Source: Eumeta japonica
Taxonomy: Eukaryota; Arthropoda; Insecta; Lepidoptera; Psychidae
Direction of reading: 5' to 3'
DNA: 64,000 bases
Assembly (NCBI GenBank): GCA_005406025.1
Contig: BGZK01000763.1
Coordinates: 227,565-291,564, forward strand
Every line of letters starts with the position of its first letter. The stretch's first letter is position 1. The notes below the pieces were generated by a model. That model had not been told where the DNA came from. It saw only the letters and a program-made list of their open reading frames with translations, and made no database searches. Positions 45,740-58,331 of this stretch are shown here, piece by piece. The position numbers and the translations under genes are program-made.

Positions 45740-47140
45740 ATGGCTAAACAATGGGGTCAGAAAGCAGAAGAATTAGAAATCACAAACAGAATTTCAAATA
45801 TGGGTATGGCCAAAAAAGATGAATCAAATTCAAGTGACAGTGATGAAGTTGCAGATAATGCAAACCGTGCTGATACATCACTCTTGATGAAAATTATAAG
45901 ACAAGGGCTGGTGGAGTCAAAATTAGATATTGAAATCCAACGTAAAGACCCCAATTCTCCACTACATTCAGTGAAGAGTTTTGAGGCATTACATTTAAAA
46001 CCTAATCTTTTAAAAGGAGTGTATGCTATGGGATTTAATGCTCCATCTAAAATACAAGAAACTGCATTGCCTACTCTTCTTGCTGATCCTCCACAAAACA
46101 TGATAGCTCAATCTCAGTCAGGCACTGGAAAAACGGCTGCTTTTGTATTGGCCATGTTGAGTAGAGTTGATACTAATAAAAATTATCCACAAGTATTGTG
46201 TTTAAGCCCAACATATGAATTAGCTATTCAAACTGGTGAAGTTGCAGCAAAAATGGCTAAATATTGTCCTGAAATAAAACTGAAATATGCTGTAAGAGGG
46301 GAGGAAGTTGCAAAGGGTACGGCCATTACTGACCATATAATCATTGGTACACCTGGTAAAATGCTTGATTGGGGATTGAAGTTTCGTTTGTTTGACGTTG
46401 GTAAAATAAAGGTTTTTGTACTGGATGAAGCAGATGTAATGATAGACAGGCAAGGTCATCAAGATCAGTGCATTAGAATACATAAATGTCTTCCATCCAA
46501 TTGTCAAATGATGTTTTTCTCTGCCACATATGATTCTGCTGTGATGGATTTTGCAGAAATAATAGTTCCCAACCCAATTATTATACGGTTGTTACGTGAA
46601 GAAGAATCTTTAGATAATATAAAACAATATTATGTGAAATGTAAAAACGTTGAGGAGAAGTATAGAGCGATATGCAATATTTATGGTGTAGTCACAATTG
46701 GACAAGCAATCATATTCTGTCATACAAGGAAGAATGCTAGTTGGCTGTCAGAAAAAATGTCGAAAGATGGTCATTCAGTGGCTGTGTTATCAGGAGATTT
46801 GACAGTGGAACAAAGAATTGCCGTTTTAGATCGTTTCCGTGCTGGGTTAGAGAAAGTCCTAATTACCACTAATGTTTTGTCAAGAGGAATTGATGTAGAA
46901 CAGGTTACTTTAGTTGTAAACTTTGATATGCCTATGGATATGAACAGAAAAGCAGATTGTGAGACTTACTTGCATAGAATTGGACGAACTGGCCGATTTG
47001 GGAAAGCCGGTATAGCTATAAATTTGATCGACTCTTCTCATTCAATGGAGATTTGTAAAACTATAGAAGCACATTTTGGAAAGAAAATTCAGTTACTAGA
47101 CATTGAAGATGCGGATGAAATTGAAAAAATTGGGGCATAA
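45740..47140 (+). CDS. Dbp80: DEAD-box RNA helicase DDX19/Dbp5 (mRNA export)
   Basis: ATP-dependent RNA helicase that remodels mRNPs at the cytoplasmic face of the nuclear pore (with Gle1 and IP6), driving mRNA export, and also acts in translation termination. 466 residues, the usual length. Motifs in order: Q motif MGFNAPSKIQETALP (97-111), motif I AQSQSGTGKT (123-132), Ia PTYELAIQ, Ib TPGK, II DEAD (229-232), III SAT (261-263), IV IIFCHTR, V TTNVLSRGID and VI HRIGRTGR (412-419). The N-terminal extension contains RKDPNSPLHSVKSFEAL, diagnostic for DDX19. The start at 45740 follows an acceptor. An in-frame ATG at 45683 would add 19 residues that look unlike the family. The coding part is a single exon. 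Signal AATAAA is at 47186-47191. Confidence 0.93.
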   Translation: MAKQWGQKAEELEITNRISNMGMAKKDESNSSDSDEVADNANRADTSLLMKIIRQGLVESKLDIEIQRKDPNSPLHSVKSFEALHLKPNLLKGVYAMGFNAPSKIQETALPTLLADPPQNMIAQSQSGTGKTAAFVLAMLSRVDTNKNYPQVLCLSPTYELAIQTGEVAAKMAKYCPEIKLKYAVRGEEVAKGTAITDHIIIGTPGKMLDWGLKFRLFDVGKIKVFVLDEADVMIDRQGHQDQCIRIHKCLPSNCQMMFFSATYDSAVMDFAEIIVPNPIIIRLLREEESLDNIKQYYVKCKNVEEKYRAICNIYGVVTIGQAIIFCHTRKNASWLSEKMSKDGHSVAVLSGDLTVEQRIAVLDRFRAGLEKVLITTNVLSRGIDVEQVTLVVNFDMPMDMNRKADCETYLHRIGRTGRFGKAGIAINLIDSSHSMEICKTIEAHFGKKIQLLDIEDADEIEKIGA

Positions 47141-47191
47141 ATATTTAATAAAAAACTTTTGTAATTATTGAATATTCCTAAGTGTAATAAA

Positions 47192-48150
47192 GGTTTGTCA
47201 TGTGCTAAAGTCTTTAAGTGTTCGCATTTTCCAGGACTTTTATAGATATCCATAATATATTCTATAGACTATGAGTTCTATGATACTGGGTCAGCTGGAA
47301 AAAATGGCAGTAAAATTAGTCTTATATTCTATCTATTGAAAGACAGATGTTGCATTCATCTGTCTGTCATAGATCTATTGGATCACATGATAAATTTCTG
47401 AGTTACACTTGTTTGTTATATGAAATTGAATTGTATTCTTTAAGAAATAAAGCAGCAAAAAAAAATCTACCTTTCAAATCACTCGCCTCTGAAAATGTAC
47501 AAATGTATTTATAAAGCTGAGTAATTGGTGATGGCGCTGTCGTAGTCGGTTTGTCGGTATCTCTGTTTATAATAATCCACTTTACAAAAGTGATCGCAAG
47601 TGTTTTCTTTTGATGTTACTTATATACCTACATATATATCAAAATACATTGAATACTTTGTAGCATAGTAAAGTACATGCTTTTATAGTGTTTTAAAGAA
47701 TTTTCATGAGTATTTCTTAATAAAATCAAATACAAAAAAGAAATAATAGCTTTATTTTTAGTTTATCTTTTTTGCGATTTGTGGTGGGCTGAGCGCAACT
47801 ACAATTACGACGATCTGCAAGGCTAATGTATGCGCGTCATTAGTGATTTCCGTGGTCATGTTTTGTTCATTTTTTACTAAAAGTGCGTATTTCTTCTATC
47901 GTATATGTACATTAATCAAACATATAACACCGTTACGATAGAGTAGTTTCTGTGAAGAAATAGTATATTTTATTGAATTACTATGCACCTATGTAATTCT
48001 ATTTGGTTTGCGTAACGTTCTTATTATATTCCCATTAAAAAATAACGTCTGTAACAATGCGAGTATTTAATATGTAATAAGAATCTAATTGTAAATCGAA
48101 AAAAAAATACATTAACATAATAAATATCAATATTTCAGTTTATTTTACAA
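47192..48150. other. Intergenic, no gene seen
   Basis: AT-rich sequence downstream of DDX19. No coding frame or structured element is recognised. Confidence 0.55.
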
Positions 48151-50120
48151 AGTTTTTGGTTGGGGTGCGCGTTGTATTGATACATTTAGATTAGCCGGCG
48201 CGCGGGACCGTGTATTAAAATTGCGCGCTTAAAGCGTTAATAAACGATAGCCAGTTCTGATTTTGCCCGCTAAGGTGAGATAGGTTTAATGTCAGCGAGC
48301 GCGAAATTAAGCCCCCTGCGTTGGCAGAGCTGGCCGTGCTCAAACCTGGCCCCGCTATACGTTCCGATTTCTTTCCGTATCCTAAGTCGTCGAAGGCCAA
48401 TTTGATCGAATCCGCTTTTCGAAAAAGTTATGAAAATTCGATTCCACCTTGGTCAGAACAGTCTCAAGCTAAGGTTTGGAATCATCCGAAGTCACCAACA
48501 GTGCCTCGGTAGCCTTCATGAACTCAGTTCGATACTCCGCCAAATCGTAGCGAGCCCAAAATCTATTTTCATTTTCTGAATTTATCACATCTACGGCACT
48601 CTTAAACCACTCTACTTTGGCTTTAAAATCCGCTAAATGTTTTTTGTAAAATATGTTACGTTTTACACGTACACTAAAGAAAAAAAATCTCGTCAATTTA
48701 TAAAAAAATGTATTACTGCGGAACTCCAAAATATTTTAATCGAAATGAGTATAAAAAAATTAGAACACCTATATAAACACGCAATCACTATAAAAATATT
48801 TAGTACATAAAGGAAAAACAAGTAATAAATAACTCCTCCCCCGCCGAAGCTTTCTCCGAGGATCCCTACAAGTTTATGGAAGAGATAGAAAGAAAAGAAA
48901 AATTGTTATGAAAAATGAAAAACAATAAATAATATTGCCCGCCCGCGGAATCCTTTTCCGAGGATTCTTGTATACCTGTATAAAGTATATTGCAATATGC
49001 TAATAATGCCTGTCGAAAAATTTATAACACAAAAAAAAAAAAACGAAAACATTAACTTATATTAAACTGCTATCCGCAATAAAGCTTAAATTCGAATTAA
49101 AAATGTACGTAAACTACTAAATTCTAAAATAGAATATTAAAGGAAAATGTTTCAAACAAAAAATACCTATCGAAATAGGCCGCAAATAAATAATACACTA
49201 ATTCAGAACAAAAAACTATTTTAAGCCACTAAGAAACGCTACCTGCTCAGTAAATGTTATATTTGTTGCCCGCGATATATTTTATAAAATGAAGAAAACT
49301 AAAAAAAACCCGCTTAATCAAATCGTAGGGAGTACTATTAAATCTGAATTAAATATTCCCGTCTTACGATAAGCACAGAATTTACCATCCGCTTTGTGTA
49401 ATTTAAATTACATAATATACATTTATAAAAATGAAATATAATGTTTTCGCTCTTGGTCGTTTACGACGCCACGACCGCTATTTTGAATCTAAACAAATAT
49501 GTTTGCCTTGCAATAAACAAATTATAATGCCCATTTTGTATTTATCATACGTTAAACGATATTTAATATCGCAGAAATAAATAAGCGCTTTGATCTTGCC
49601 CGTTAGCTCCTATCTACGACACTCATGAAAGATTTACATTGCTTCTTCTAGTATCTTACAATGATCAACTTGCACGTCACTTTCATAAACCCCGCAATAT
49701 ACTTTGTTGTTGAGGGAATTTCAAATATAATAATAGTATCCGTGAAACTCGAAACAAGAAATATTACGAGTTTACAATTCAAAATATGTACTACGAAACC
49801 CGCGTAAATGACAAAAATGAACCCTTTTTAACTCCACAATAACCTTTAAATTCTGTCACGTTTGCACCAAAAAATATCCGCGTCCGGACAGCTTGAGGTA
49901 TCGTCGGTTTGGGGCTCATCTAGTTTTCGGTATCACTTCCCAAGTGTTCAGGCGCTTGAATCGCGATCGTTAGTGGCACTGATGTGTTTTATTTATTCAC
50001 TCCCGCAAATAGTATTCTATATAAAAATAAATCAGTCCCGGACCGGTCCGCGTTTTCTCTTTATTTCACTCGTCGGCGCGTGAGCAAAACAGTTATCCGT
50101 ACTGTCAGATGTCTTGTACG
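48151..50120 (-). other. GC-richer block, possible LTR-retroelement remnant
   Basis: Composition changes sharply near 48160 and again near 50100. The minus frame at 48469-48729 (KRNIFYKKHLADFKAKVEWF, then a WARYDLAEYRTEFMKATEAL stretch) has the helical, charged look of a Bel/Pao Gag N-terminus, but no protease or RT is seen. Phrases around TTTTCCGAGGAT recur near 48855 and 48967. I could not find matching LTRs. Identity remains open. Confidence 0.3.
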
Positions 50121-51106
50121 ACATTCGGTTATTTAGCTCGGTACATGATGTGCATTAAACGAGGTATCTGAATATACGGATTGCTGTTTTATTTTATTAT
50201 ACACATGTCAATTTTTCTGTATCATATGATCCTAAAATCATCTTCCCTGACTTCCAACTTTGTTTGTTCTGTGCTAATGTAGTTAAGAAATCGGATTCAT
50301 TTACGCTATAACCCTAATTCACCATTGAAAAATATGTCCAATAATTGTGTTTTTTCTTATTCATCTCTTAAATAGAAAAAATTTATAAATGGAATTTGTT
50401 ATCATCAATATTATTTGAGAATTCTCCAGTGAAAAATACAGAATGTTTTATATTCAGCGCAACGCCTCTACAATACTTAACATTTTGAATTTTATTTTTA
50501 GCTAGTACAGTGGGTAGTGTGTTTTACTGTTGTCACGATAAAATTGCTTATTAAATAAGATTAAAGCGTTCGTTTTTAATTGTACAAGACCTCGTGTCCG
50601 GTACATCCGTGTGCATGATGTCTGAAGACAGCTAGCAAGCAAGTCTGAATAACGTCTGTCCCGCATCTCGCCCCATCGTATAGGCCCCGGGAGACAAACT
50701 ACAATTTTAATAAAGGGAAAATGACGTGAACATCATATATTGAAATCGGTTAAAATATAAAGGTTCTTTGTGACTCCCAGAGAATCTTAAAACCCATCAC
50801 TAATTTTTATTGTAGATAGCATTCTCCCGTATGGTTAAACCTGTGTGGACATAGAATGAAATATTACATCGGTTATATCAACTGTTGACATGTGTACATT
50901 GTCCGATCCCGCTTTTCGTCCTCTATTTCGACAGTTCCGTTTCTGGTCCCGATATTAATTCAGGTTCCACCTTTTCCTTTCACCACCTTAATTCAATTCC
51001 GGTAGTTATTCTATTTTAAAGTATATTTTTTTTAATTTTCATGGAGATCTTTTAAATTTTCCGGATAAAAAGTACTCAAATATAACCTAATATGCTCTTC
51101 TATTTT
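50121..51106. other. Intergenic, repeat words near 50905-51000
   Basis: Mostly featureless. The final part (TCCGATCCCGCTTTTCGTCC and GTTCCGTTTCTGGTCCCGAT) belongs to the dispersed GC-word repeat also seen at 2238-2596. Confidence 0.45.
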
Positions 51107-52035
51107 TAGTCTGTCAAAATCGTGAAAAATAGAGATAAAGCTCCTAAAAACATGTGCGATTGCTCATTGGATTCGGAATGATATCTAGATTAATGTATTT
51201 TAAGGATTTTACTACACATAAAAAATTTCAAGTTACAACAAATTAAAATGAAAAAAAAAAGGTTTTTAGTTTTTCGCTTATAACCCAAAAACTGTTAACA
51301 TTTAAGAAATTAAAAAAAATCTTTGAAAAAAGATTACTAAAAAAATACTGACTGCCCGAATTCAGCCTCAATTATTTACAATTTTAATTTAGTGCTGAAA
51401 ATACGCCCATGCCAGTTTGTCATGGGCGCACTGACGCTGATGAGAATATGCTACATATTTTTTTCATAGTAATAAATATTAAAACTGAAATCAAACAAAT
51501 TATGGTGTCATGAAAAAACTTCAAACAATACACTCCCGTTGGAAAAAAAAATGCTGATTTTTCAAAGAGTAATACAATTGTCAACTAACAAATTTCTTAC
51601 GGCCTTCCATTTTTGTAAAAAACGATATAAAAGTTTAAATAATTGACCTATAATTTTGCTTCTTGGAGCCTTTTTATATATAAGGTCAAAGAAAAAGTTT
51701 TTTCACATTTCATAGGTAATAGCTTGCGGTTAAATCTCTTTGCTTGTACTGTTTGCATCTGGTTAATTTCGATACTATTTGATTGATCTATCTAATAGTA
51801 TCAAATATTAATAGTTACTAATTTTTAGTTATATAGTTAATAGTTTTTGGGTTATAAGCGAAAAACTAAAAACCTTTTTTTTCATCTTAATTTGTTAATA
51901 AATTTTGAAATTTTCTACGTGCAGTAAAATCCTTACAATACATTTTTCTTAGTGTCATTTCCGAATCCAATAAGCTATTGCACATATTTTTAGGAGCTTT
52001 ATCTCAGTTTTTCACAGTCTTGAACTTGTCAAACA
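51107..52035. mobile_element. Foldback element with ~190-bp inverted repeats
   Basis: The left arm (about 51110-51303) and right arm (about 51833-52030) are reverse complements. Both contain GATAAAGCTCCTAAAAA, a CATTGGATTCGGAATGA-like word, AGGATTTTACT.CAC and an AAAAAGGTTTTTAGTTTTTCG word with CTTATAACCCAAAAACT. Differences are scattered, roughly 15-20% by eye. The 530-bp centre is AT-rich and has no open frame of interest. This is a non-autonomous inverted-repeat element. The target duplication is not clear. Confidence 0.75.
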
Positions 52036-52555
52036 GACTTCCTTTTGTCTATTTCCCAAACACAAACTTCACTGTTTCATTTGTTTAACAATTATAACAC
52101 TGACCACCAACGCCATAATGATGTCAAAGTCGTTCACGTAAAACATTGCCAGACAACAAAGTATATAGCACTCTTTTTTTCTATGTTGTGGAAGGGAATC
52201 ATAGTGCTTCATTTGTGCAGCTTTTCCAAATTGTCCTATCAAATGTGCATTTTATAGTATAAAATTTGAAATATCTGAGCTAAATTAATGACTACTTTTA
52301 GTTGATAATTTGTGGGAAAATAAAAATAATAAAACAAAATAGAAAACTATGTATTGTAATACTGAATTATATAAATGTTTCAAGAAATTTTCTTTTATAT
52401 TCAATATGAGATATAGAGAATAATCAAAATGTAACTTTTCAAATAAAACATGGATAATAGGAACCGAATTAGTGAATGAAATAGGCAAATCCAGAAAACA
52501 ATTTTAATGACTAAAGTTATAATTTGATATTATAAATAAATAAAATTTACACTAT
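52036..52555. other. Between the foldback element and EMC10
   Basis: AT-rich, no gene seen. It contains the 3' flank of EMC10, which is transcribed toward it. I see no clear AATAAA close to the stop codon. Confidence 0.5.
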
Positions 52556-55500
52556 TTATCTTGTTCCTTGTGCTGGTTCAGGCGATGCTGCTCCAGATAT
52601 CATGAGGAAAATTGCAATGGGCACAATGTACATCCACTGCAAAGAAATACCATTTGTAGTTTTTGCGTGAAAGAGACGACAAACACTCATTTATTGAATT
52701 GAACTGTTTGAAACCATTTTATTCAGAAAGATACATATAAAAAATCTGTGAGACAAATAAAATTCCATATGTACGACACATTTTTTAGATTCAACCTTTA
52801 ATTTTCTGCCAATACAGTTGATAACAGAAATGAGAGTTTATCATGTGTTACAATTATGAATTCAAATGACTTATCATATTTATAAGACAATGTATAGTGG
52901 TTTGTTTATGTGACTGCTTTGTATTCATTAGTGTCTATGTATATATATCTATGTTTCTAAGTATATGAAATAGGGAATGAAATTTTATAAAGAGATGTGT
53001 TCTAAGAAATTTCAATTAATTTAAATGTGAAATTGGCTACTTAGCTTCAAGTTTGAGAATCTTTGTAAGGAAATTTGAAGTTTTAAAGATAAGGTAAGGA
53101 GCAAAAAAAAACATTTATCCTTTTTGAAGAAATCAACCCTAATAAGGTGTGAAGCTGGGGTTGTATTAAAATAAAACATTAGAATTGTGAGCACTTAGGA
53201 TCAATATAAATGAGACTCACTTTTGTATTGACACACACTTTTTGTATTGCCATAAATCCACCTGCATTACTTTTTCAAACTAAAGACAACAATTTTGTTA
53301 CAAAACTTTAAAATTTCATTTCTTTTCACCATTAAGAAAAATCAGGGTGACACATACAAATATGTTAGGTTTAAAAAACATGCTTTTATAGAATTATTAT
53401 ATTTCAGATTTGTTAGGGGATACCCATTAATTACGTGAGCTAATAAGGGTTGGGGATTGGGTGGGGAGGAATGGGCGGTTGTGTATTGGCAAAATCTAAT
53501 TTGGGAGAAGGGATCATCAATGAAAAATCTCTTGTTAACATTGAGACTAAAAAAATACACTTGTAGTATTTTGTTCTAATTGTGAATATCATATATTTTC
53601 AGTAATACGAATATGGAAAAAAATATTTGTTAAAAATTATGGACAAAATCTAACATAATACATAACATTTACTAATTTAAAAAAAAAGGGGGGGTCAAAT
53701 TAAAAAACAAAACCTCACATAATTGACATATATCCCCCTTACAGAATAATAAAGAAATGTATGATGCTAAGAAATATTAAATTCAGGTAGTTTCAGCAAA
53801 GCTAAACTGAATATTCATTTATCTTATTATACAGCTTCAATAGGTACAGTAGGTATATATTCCTTTCTAATCTATTTCAAAGAAAAGGAGAAGGTTTTAT
53901 TCAACTTGTTTTTTTTTCCATACAGCAATCTATAGTAGTCAAATGCCGGGGAAGAAAAATCACATTATGGCTGAAAATATATTAGGTTTGAGAAGAAAGT
54001 ATAATTTATACATATAATGAAATAGAAGAGAAAAAAATGGGTATGCCAAATATTTCAGAAAACTATTCTGGGGAATATTATACATATTATTATACAATTT
54101 TGTCTGTCTGTGAATTTGTTTGTAAATCTTCAAAAACTACTGGACAGAATTTTATAAAATTTGGTATTGAAATGTTTATACACCGGTGACATATATGATA
54201 GTTTTATCTTGTTTCACTGCTACTTTGTTATATTATATATTTTTGTCAGAACCTGAATCTAGATTGAGACCAGAATTGGAATCAAATCAGGCCAGGATTT
54301 GAATCGAAGGCAGGAACAAACTAGGATCATGGTTGACAGTGTGATTAGCAGATATAAAATATGAAAGGATTTATTCCATGTGGAACCGTGGCGCAAATTT
54401 ATATGTATGTAAAAGCGAATTGATTGATAAATTGTTACTATCTTGTAGGTAATGCCAAGATCATGTTGATGTTCAAATGCTGGGATAATTGACAAAAACG
54501 TGATAAGTAGTTTTGGCAATGTTGACCAAATGTATTGTCTTGGAGTATCCAAAATAGCTAATAATTTAATGGAGCAGGGTTTGAGCTAGAAGCTGGATGC
54601 CTCAACCCATCGCAGACAAGCTTTCTAAATTTATGCTGAGTGGCTAAATGTATGTGTAGTCTAGCATTAATATGGCAAAACAAAACACGCTTTTTAACAC
54701 CAATACAGAATGTTTTGTATTAGTTATTTGCTTTAATCTCAAAAGTAGCTAGTCGTAGAGGTTAGAATAGATGATTTTCAAAAGCACGACCTCATCTCAT
54801 TACTGATGCATTAACGAGGTTCCCTCTGTATATATCTACATCTAGCAAAATACAGCCAAAGAGCTTGGTAGAATCAGTGGGAAAAGACTTCACCGAATTT
54901 GACAGTACAAGCTTATAATTAACAATGCCATCTCAATCTCAATGAGTTGTACACATCACTTTGTTTCATATTAAACCAGGTTTTGCATTTTTGACAATTT
55001 TCTCTATGACTTTGTTTTGAAAATTTCATATGTGATCCACTTTTGGATCACAAATGGAAAAATGTTTTATGAAACTACTTCAAATAAGATCATGTGGTAT
55101 ACAAATATGGTTTTTTTTCTTATACCCATATTTTGCAAATGGTATAATACTGTTTTAAGATCAATATCCAGTTCTTCATTAAATTCATATTTCTAATGTT
55201 GTTGGCGCTCCTCTACTTTCTCACCAATGATGAAATGATGAATTATGGTTTTACTGACCTTATATGTCATGGTGACCACATTAAGTTTTATCTATAAGAC
55301 CAATATTATCTTACTTAAAATATTTGAACCACTTTTGTACTACCTTTACTGATACTAGTTTAAATTTTTAAGCTGCACAGATTTTATGTGTAGCTGTGTG
55401 GCATTTTTGCTTTATTATATTTTAAAATGTCACACATTTCATTAAAATTGATCTATTACAATAATTTATATAGATTTTTTTCAAAATATTCTAATAATAC

Positions 55501-57846
55501 AATATAATAACTTCTGAAGATATTAAAATTAGTCCATTATAATAAGTGCAACTTAAAACATATGATTATAACTTGATATATTACTATGTATGGAAATATA
55601 TTACTTGACCCATTATAATGTAAATTGTGCAATAGTTAATGTTTTATTGTGATTTAACTTTATTATATGAAATTTTAAAAGTAAACAAATATGAAGATAA
55701 AGCAAATTGTGTATGTAATGCTAATTTAATCTATGCCTATGTGATACTAAATTCAGATGGTAATGGACAGGCAAAACCTCTTGCTAGGTTGAAGTGGTTG
55801 GAATAAAATGATTTCGAATTGAAGACCTGTTACAGATAAATTTAATGTCATTTTGGAAAAAGTAGAGCAAGATTGGCATATTACTTCTAATAAAATAATT
55901 AAAGTAGAGAAAAAATGGCCGGATTTGATCAATAGAAGGGGTGTGTTTGTCACTATGATATTACCAGACCACACACATATTTGACAACTCAGAAAATATT
56001 GAGAGAGTTTGGTTAGGAAGTGATAATGTATCCACCAGATAGCCCTGACCTTGCACCCTCAGGTTTTCACCTGCTTTGGTCTCTTTAGAATTCTTTAGGT
56101 AGTGTTAGGTGAACATGAAGAGAAGACTGTCAAAAGTACTTGTCGCAGTTTTTTGATCAGAAGTTACCAAATTTCTACAGCAATGGTATTATGTCACTAC
56201 CTACAAAAGGGCAACAAGGTGTTTAAAAATGTTTTTCTTTATATATAACAAAGATATCAAATACAAATTTTTATGCTTATATTAAAAAATGATGATATTC
56301 CTGTATAAACTATTAACCCCCAATTTAGGCCCTTTAAGGTTGAATTCTCAAAATTCCTAAAATATAGCTTTATCTATTCATCCCAATTAATAAAATATTA
56401 TTGGATGTATATAGCAGTCAAATATTTGTTTCATTGAATGTAAAGTAATTTTTGTAAAGAAAAAACAGACTAAACTTACATATTTTGCCAAAAATGACCT
56501 ATTATCTTTTAAATCTCCTTTTTCTCTAGCTTCTCGTTCACGTTCCAGTTTTTGTATGTAAGAAGCTGTGTCAGGTCTAAAAATTAATTTTAAAACTTAA
56601 GTAAAATTACTGAATAAGATTCATATTTTTTTTACCAACTGATATAAATATTTCTATAACCATTTAATTGTATACAACAAAAGAAAAATGAACAGAACAA
56701 ACAAGAATATATTAATCTGGAGCTTCAAAATTAGAATTAAAAAAAATCTTACACAGGTGCTTGCTCTACATGACGAAGGAAAAAGTTAGAGTTTAGTCTA
56801 TATTCTGGATGGCTTTCGTAGTCATATGCTGATGTGGAATTGGCTACTTGAAAATTAATAGCAGCTACTGCACCATTATGATTCACCCAAGTGTTAATCA
56901 CATCCGAGAGGCCATTGTCTAGATAGGCTTGAGCTTTGATAGAAGAAATAAATTCCATGTCTTTGACATCAGAGGAAGTGACCAATGTTCTTACTATATA
57001 AAAACTATCATCTTGTGCCAACTCCTGAAATGATAATTTTTTTTATACTCATAACTTTCTAATTTAGTGTTCATAATTATATAATGAATAGATTAGTAGA
57101 AAGGTCTAAATTTACAGAGACACATATACTTATTTATCCCATTTTAAACATTGATTCAAAGCCTCACCTCATTAAGCCTTAATACTATTAAGTGAATTTT
57201 TCAGGACATTTAAAACTAAACAAATGCAATTAACAATATTTTTAAAATAGATTTTTCACCTATGTAAGAACACTAATTCGTATTTGGGCATTGTGAAATC
57301 GTAGAATGAATTTTTTTTAAGAATTTAAATAGAACTAATTATATCTTTACATATTTTAAAATTCATATTCAATTTTCTATCTTAAATTTAATTCTAAAGA
57401 CCGATGTTCCGAAAATACTCACCTACATTTTTATCGTTTTTAAGTAGTACAATGTTTTAAAATCAATATATAAATATTTGGGACTTATACCTAGATGTAA
57501 TTTTACCTTCAATGCTTCTATGTGATTCTTCGTGAAAGTTATTTGATCAATAATTGGAGAGCCAGATCTGGTACTTTTTAATGAAATACTACCACGCGTA
57601 CAATATTTATTTGAATTTTCACAGTTGATCATATGTTGAAGTTTTAAATTTAACCATCCATCATAATCAACACACAACTGAAAAAAATACCTTTTTAAGA
57701 CTGCAAAAACTTATATATATTGCTATGATTTACAGTCCATTAAATTATAAGGGAACTAATAAATCGAGAAATTCATAAGACGAACTTACGACTTGTTTAG
57801 AGATTAGAAAAATCAGGAAAAAGATAATATTTTTAAAGTTCTCCAT
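52556..57846 (-). CDS. EMC10: ER membrane protein complex subunit 10
   Basis: Lumenal subunit of the EMC, the insertase for tail-anchored and multipass membrane proteins. Five exons, in transcript order: 57790-57846, 57507-57677, 56753-57024, 56480-56576 and 52556-52636. GT-AG borders and phases 0, 0, 2, 0 give 225 residues. Residues 1-19 (MENFKNIIFFLIFLISKQV) are a signal peptide. A lumenal beta-sandwich follows (YDGWLNLKLQHMINCENSNK, then DDSFYIVRTLVTSSDVKDME). The family-specific end is FIERLEME-like (SYIQKLEREREAREKGDLKD), FLAKYWMYIVPIAIFLMISG and a short tail. The last exon encodes the membrane helix and lies 3.8 kb away, across an intron holding a MITE and a mariner remnant. The start codon is the only one ahead of the signal peptide. 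Confidence 0.9.
53412..53744. mobile_element. ~330-bp MITE with imperfect terminal inverted repeats
   Basis: Left end TTAGGGGATACCCATTAATT then ACGTGAGC. The right end read in reverse is GTAAGGGGGATATATGTCAA then TTATGTGAGG. They align over about 28 bp with a few mismatches. The interior has G-rich runs (GGGTGGGGAGGAATGGGCGG) and no ORF. It looks like the common lepidopteran MITE type whose ends read GGGG.CCCATTAATTACGT. The target duplication is not resolved. Confidence 0.6.
55765..56235 (+). pseudogene. mariner transposase remnant
   Basis: Across frames one reads KWPDLINRR, a HYDITRPHTYLTTQKILREF block (the HDNARPH catalytic region, with the Asp-Asn lost), VMYPPDSPDLAPSGFHLLWS (the YSPDLAP.D block with Gly in place of the last Asp) and LSQFFDQKLPNFYSNGIMSL. 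Together these are the C-terminal half of a mariner D,D34D transposase. The frame has stops and shifts and two altered catalytic positions, so it is inactive. It lies antisense in EMC10 intron 4. Confidence 0.8.
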
Positions 57847-58331
57847 AGTTATATTGATTTCACTCTCTCGTCCTTCAATGTTCTAAATGAAGAAAATCAA
57901 TGTTAATATTATATGTAAAGGGCTGTAATGGTAAAATGTCTAGTAGATAGATTAAAGATTTTACAACATTTCTATATGTATGCACAAACCGCAGTACAGA
58001 ACCTAAAATATTAAAGGTAGTGACAGCTGTAACAGTGACAGTTGAAATATCACTTTTGCTCAGAAAATGACAGTCATAGTTTTATATCTTGTGACTATTC
58101 TTTCAGTTGACATAAACCTGAAATCAGAACTTAATTGCAATACTGTGGAAATATCACCAAATACTACGAAATCTTATTTAGGGAAAGTTTCCTAAGTTTG
58201 AGTTGATAACAATTGAATTGTATGTGAACCATACATGGTTAATTCACATAGTGACTTAAGTATTTATCAACTTTTGTCAGTAGATGGCGCGCTATTGAGG
58301 GTCGCTTTCTTCGATATGTAGTCCAGTGTAG
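57847..58331. other. Upstream of EMC10
   Basis: AT-rich sequence before the EMC10 start codon. The promoter must lie here, but I recognise no specific motif. Confidence 0.5.

Larger units (their letters stand above)
52637..56479 (-). other. Intron 4 of EMC10 (3.8 kb)
   Basis: Bounded by GTAAGT and TTTGCAG on the minus strand. It contains a 330-bp MITE (53412-53744), part of the dispersed GC-word repeat (54240-54330), an RTE-like phrase near 54115-54215 and a mariner transposase remnant (55765-56235). Confidence 0.75.

Noticed and set aside
45757..46507. Minus-strand open frames inside the DDX19 coding region (45757-46101, 46220-46507)
   Set aside because: They are antisense shadows of a conserved helicase and show no protein features of their own.
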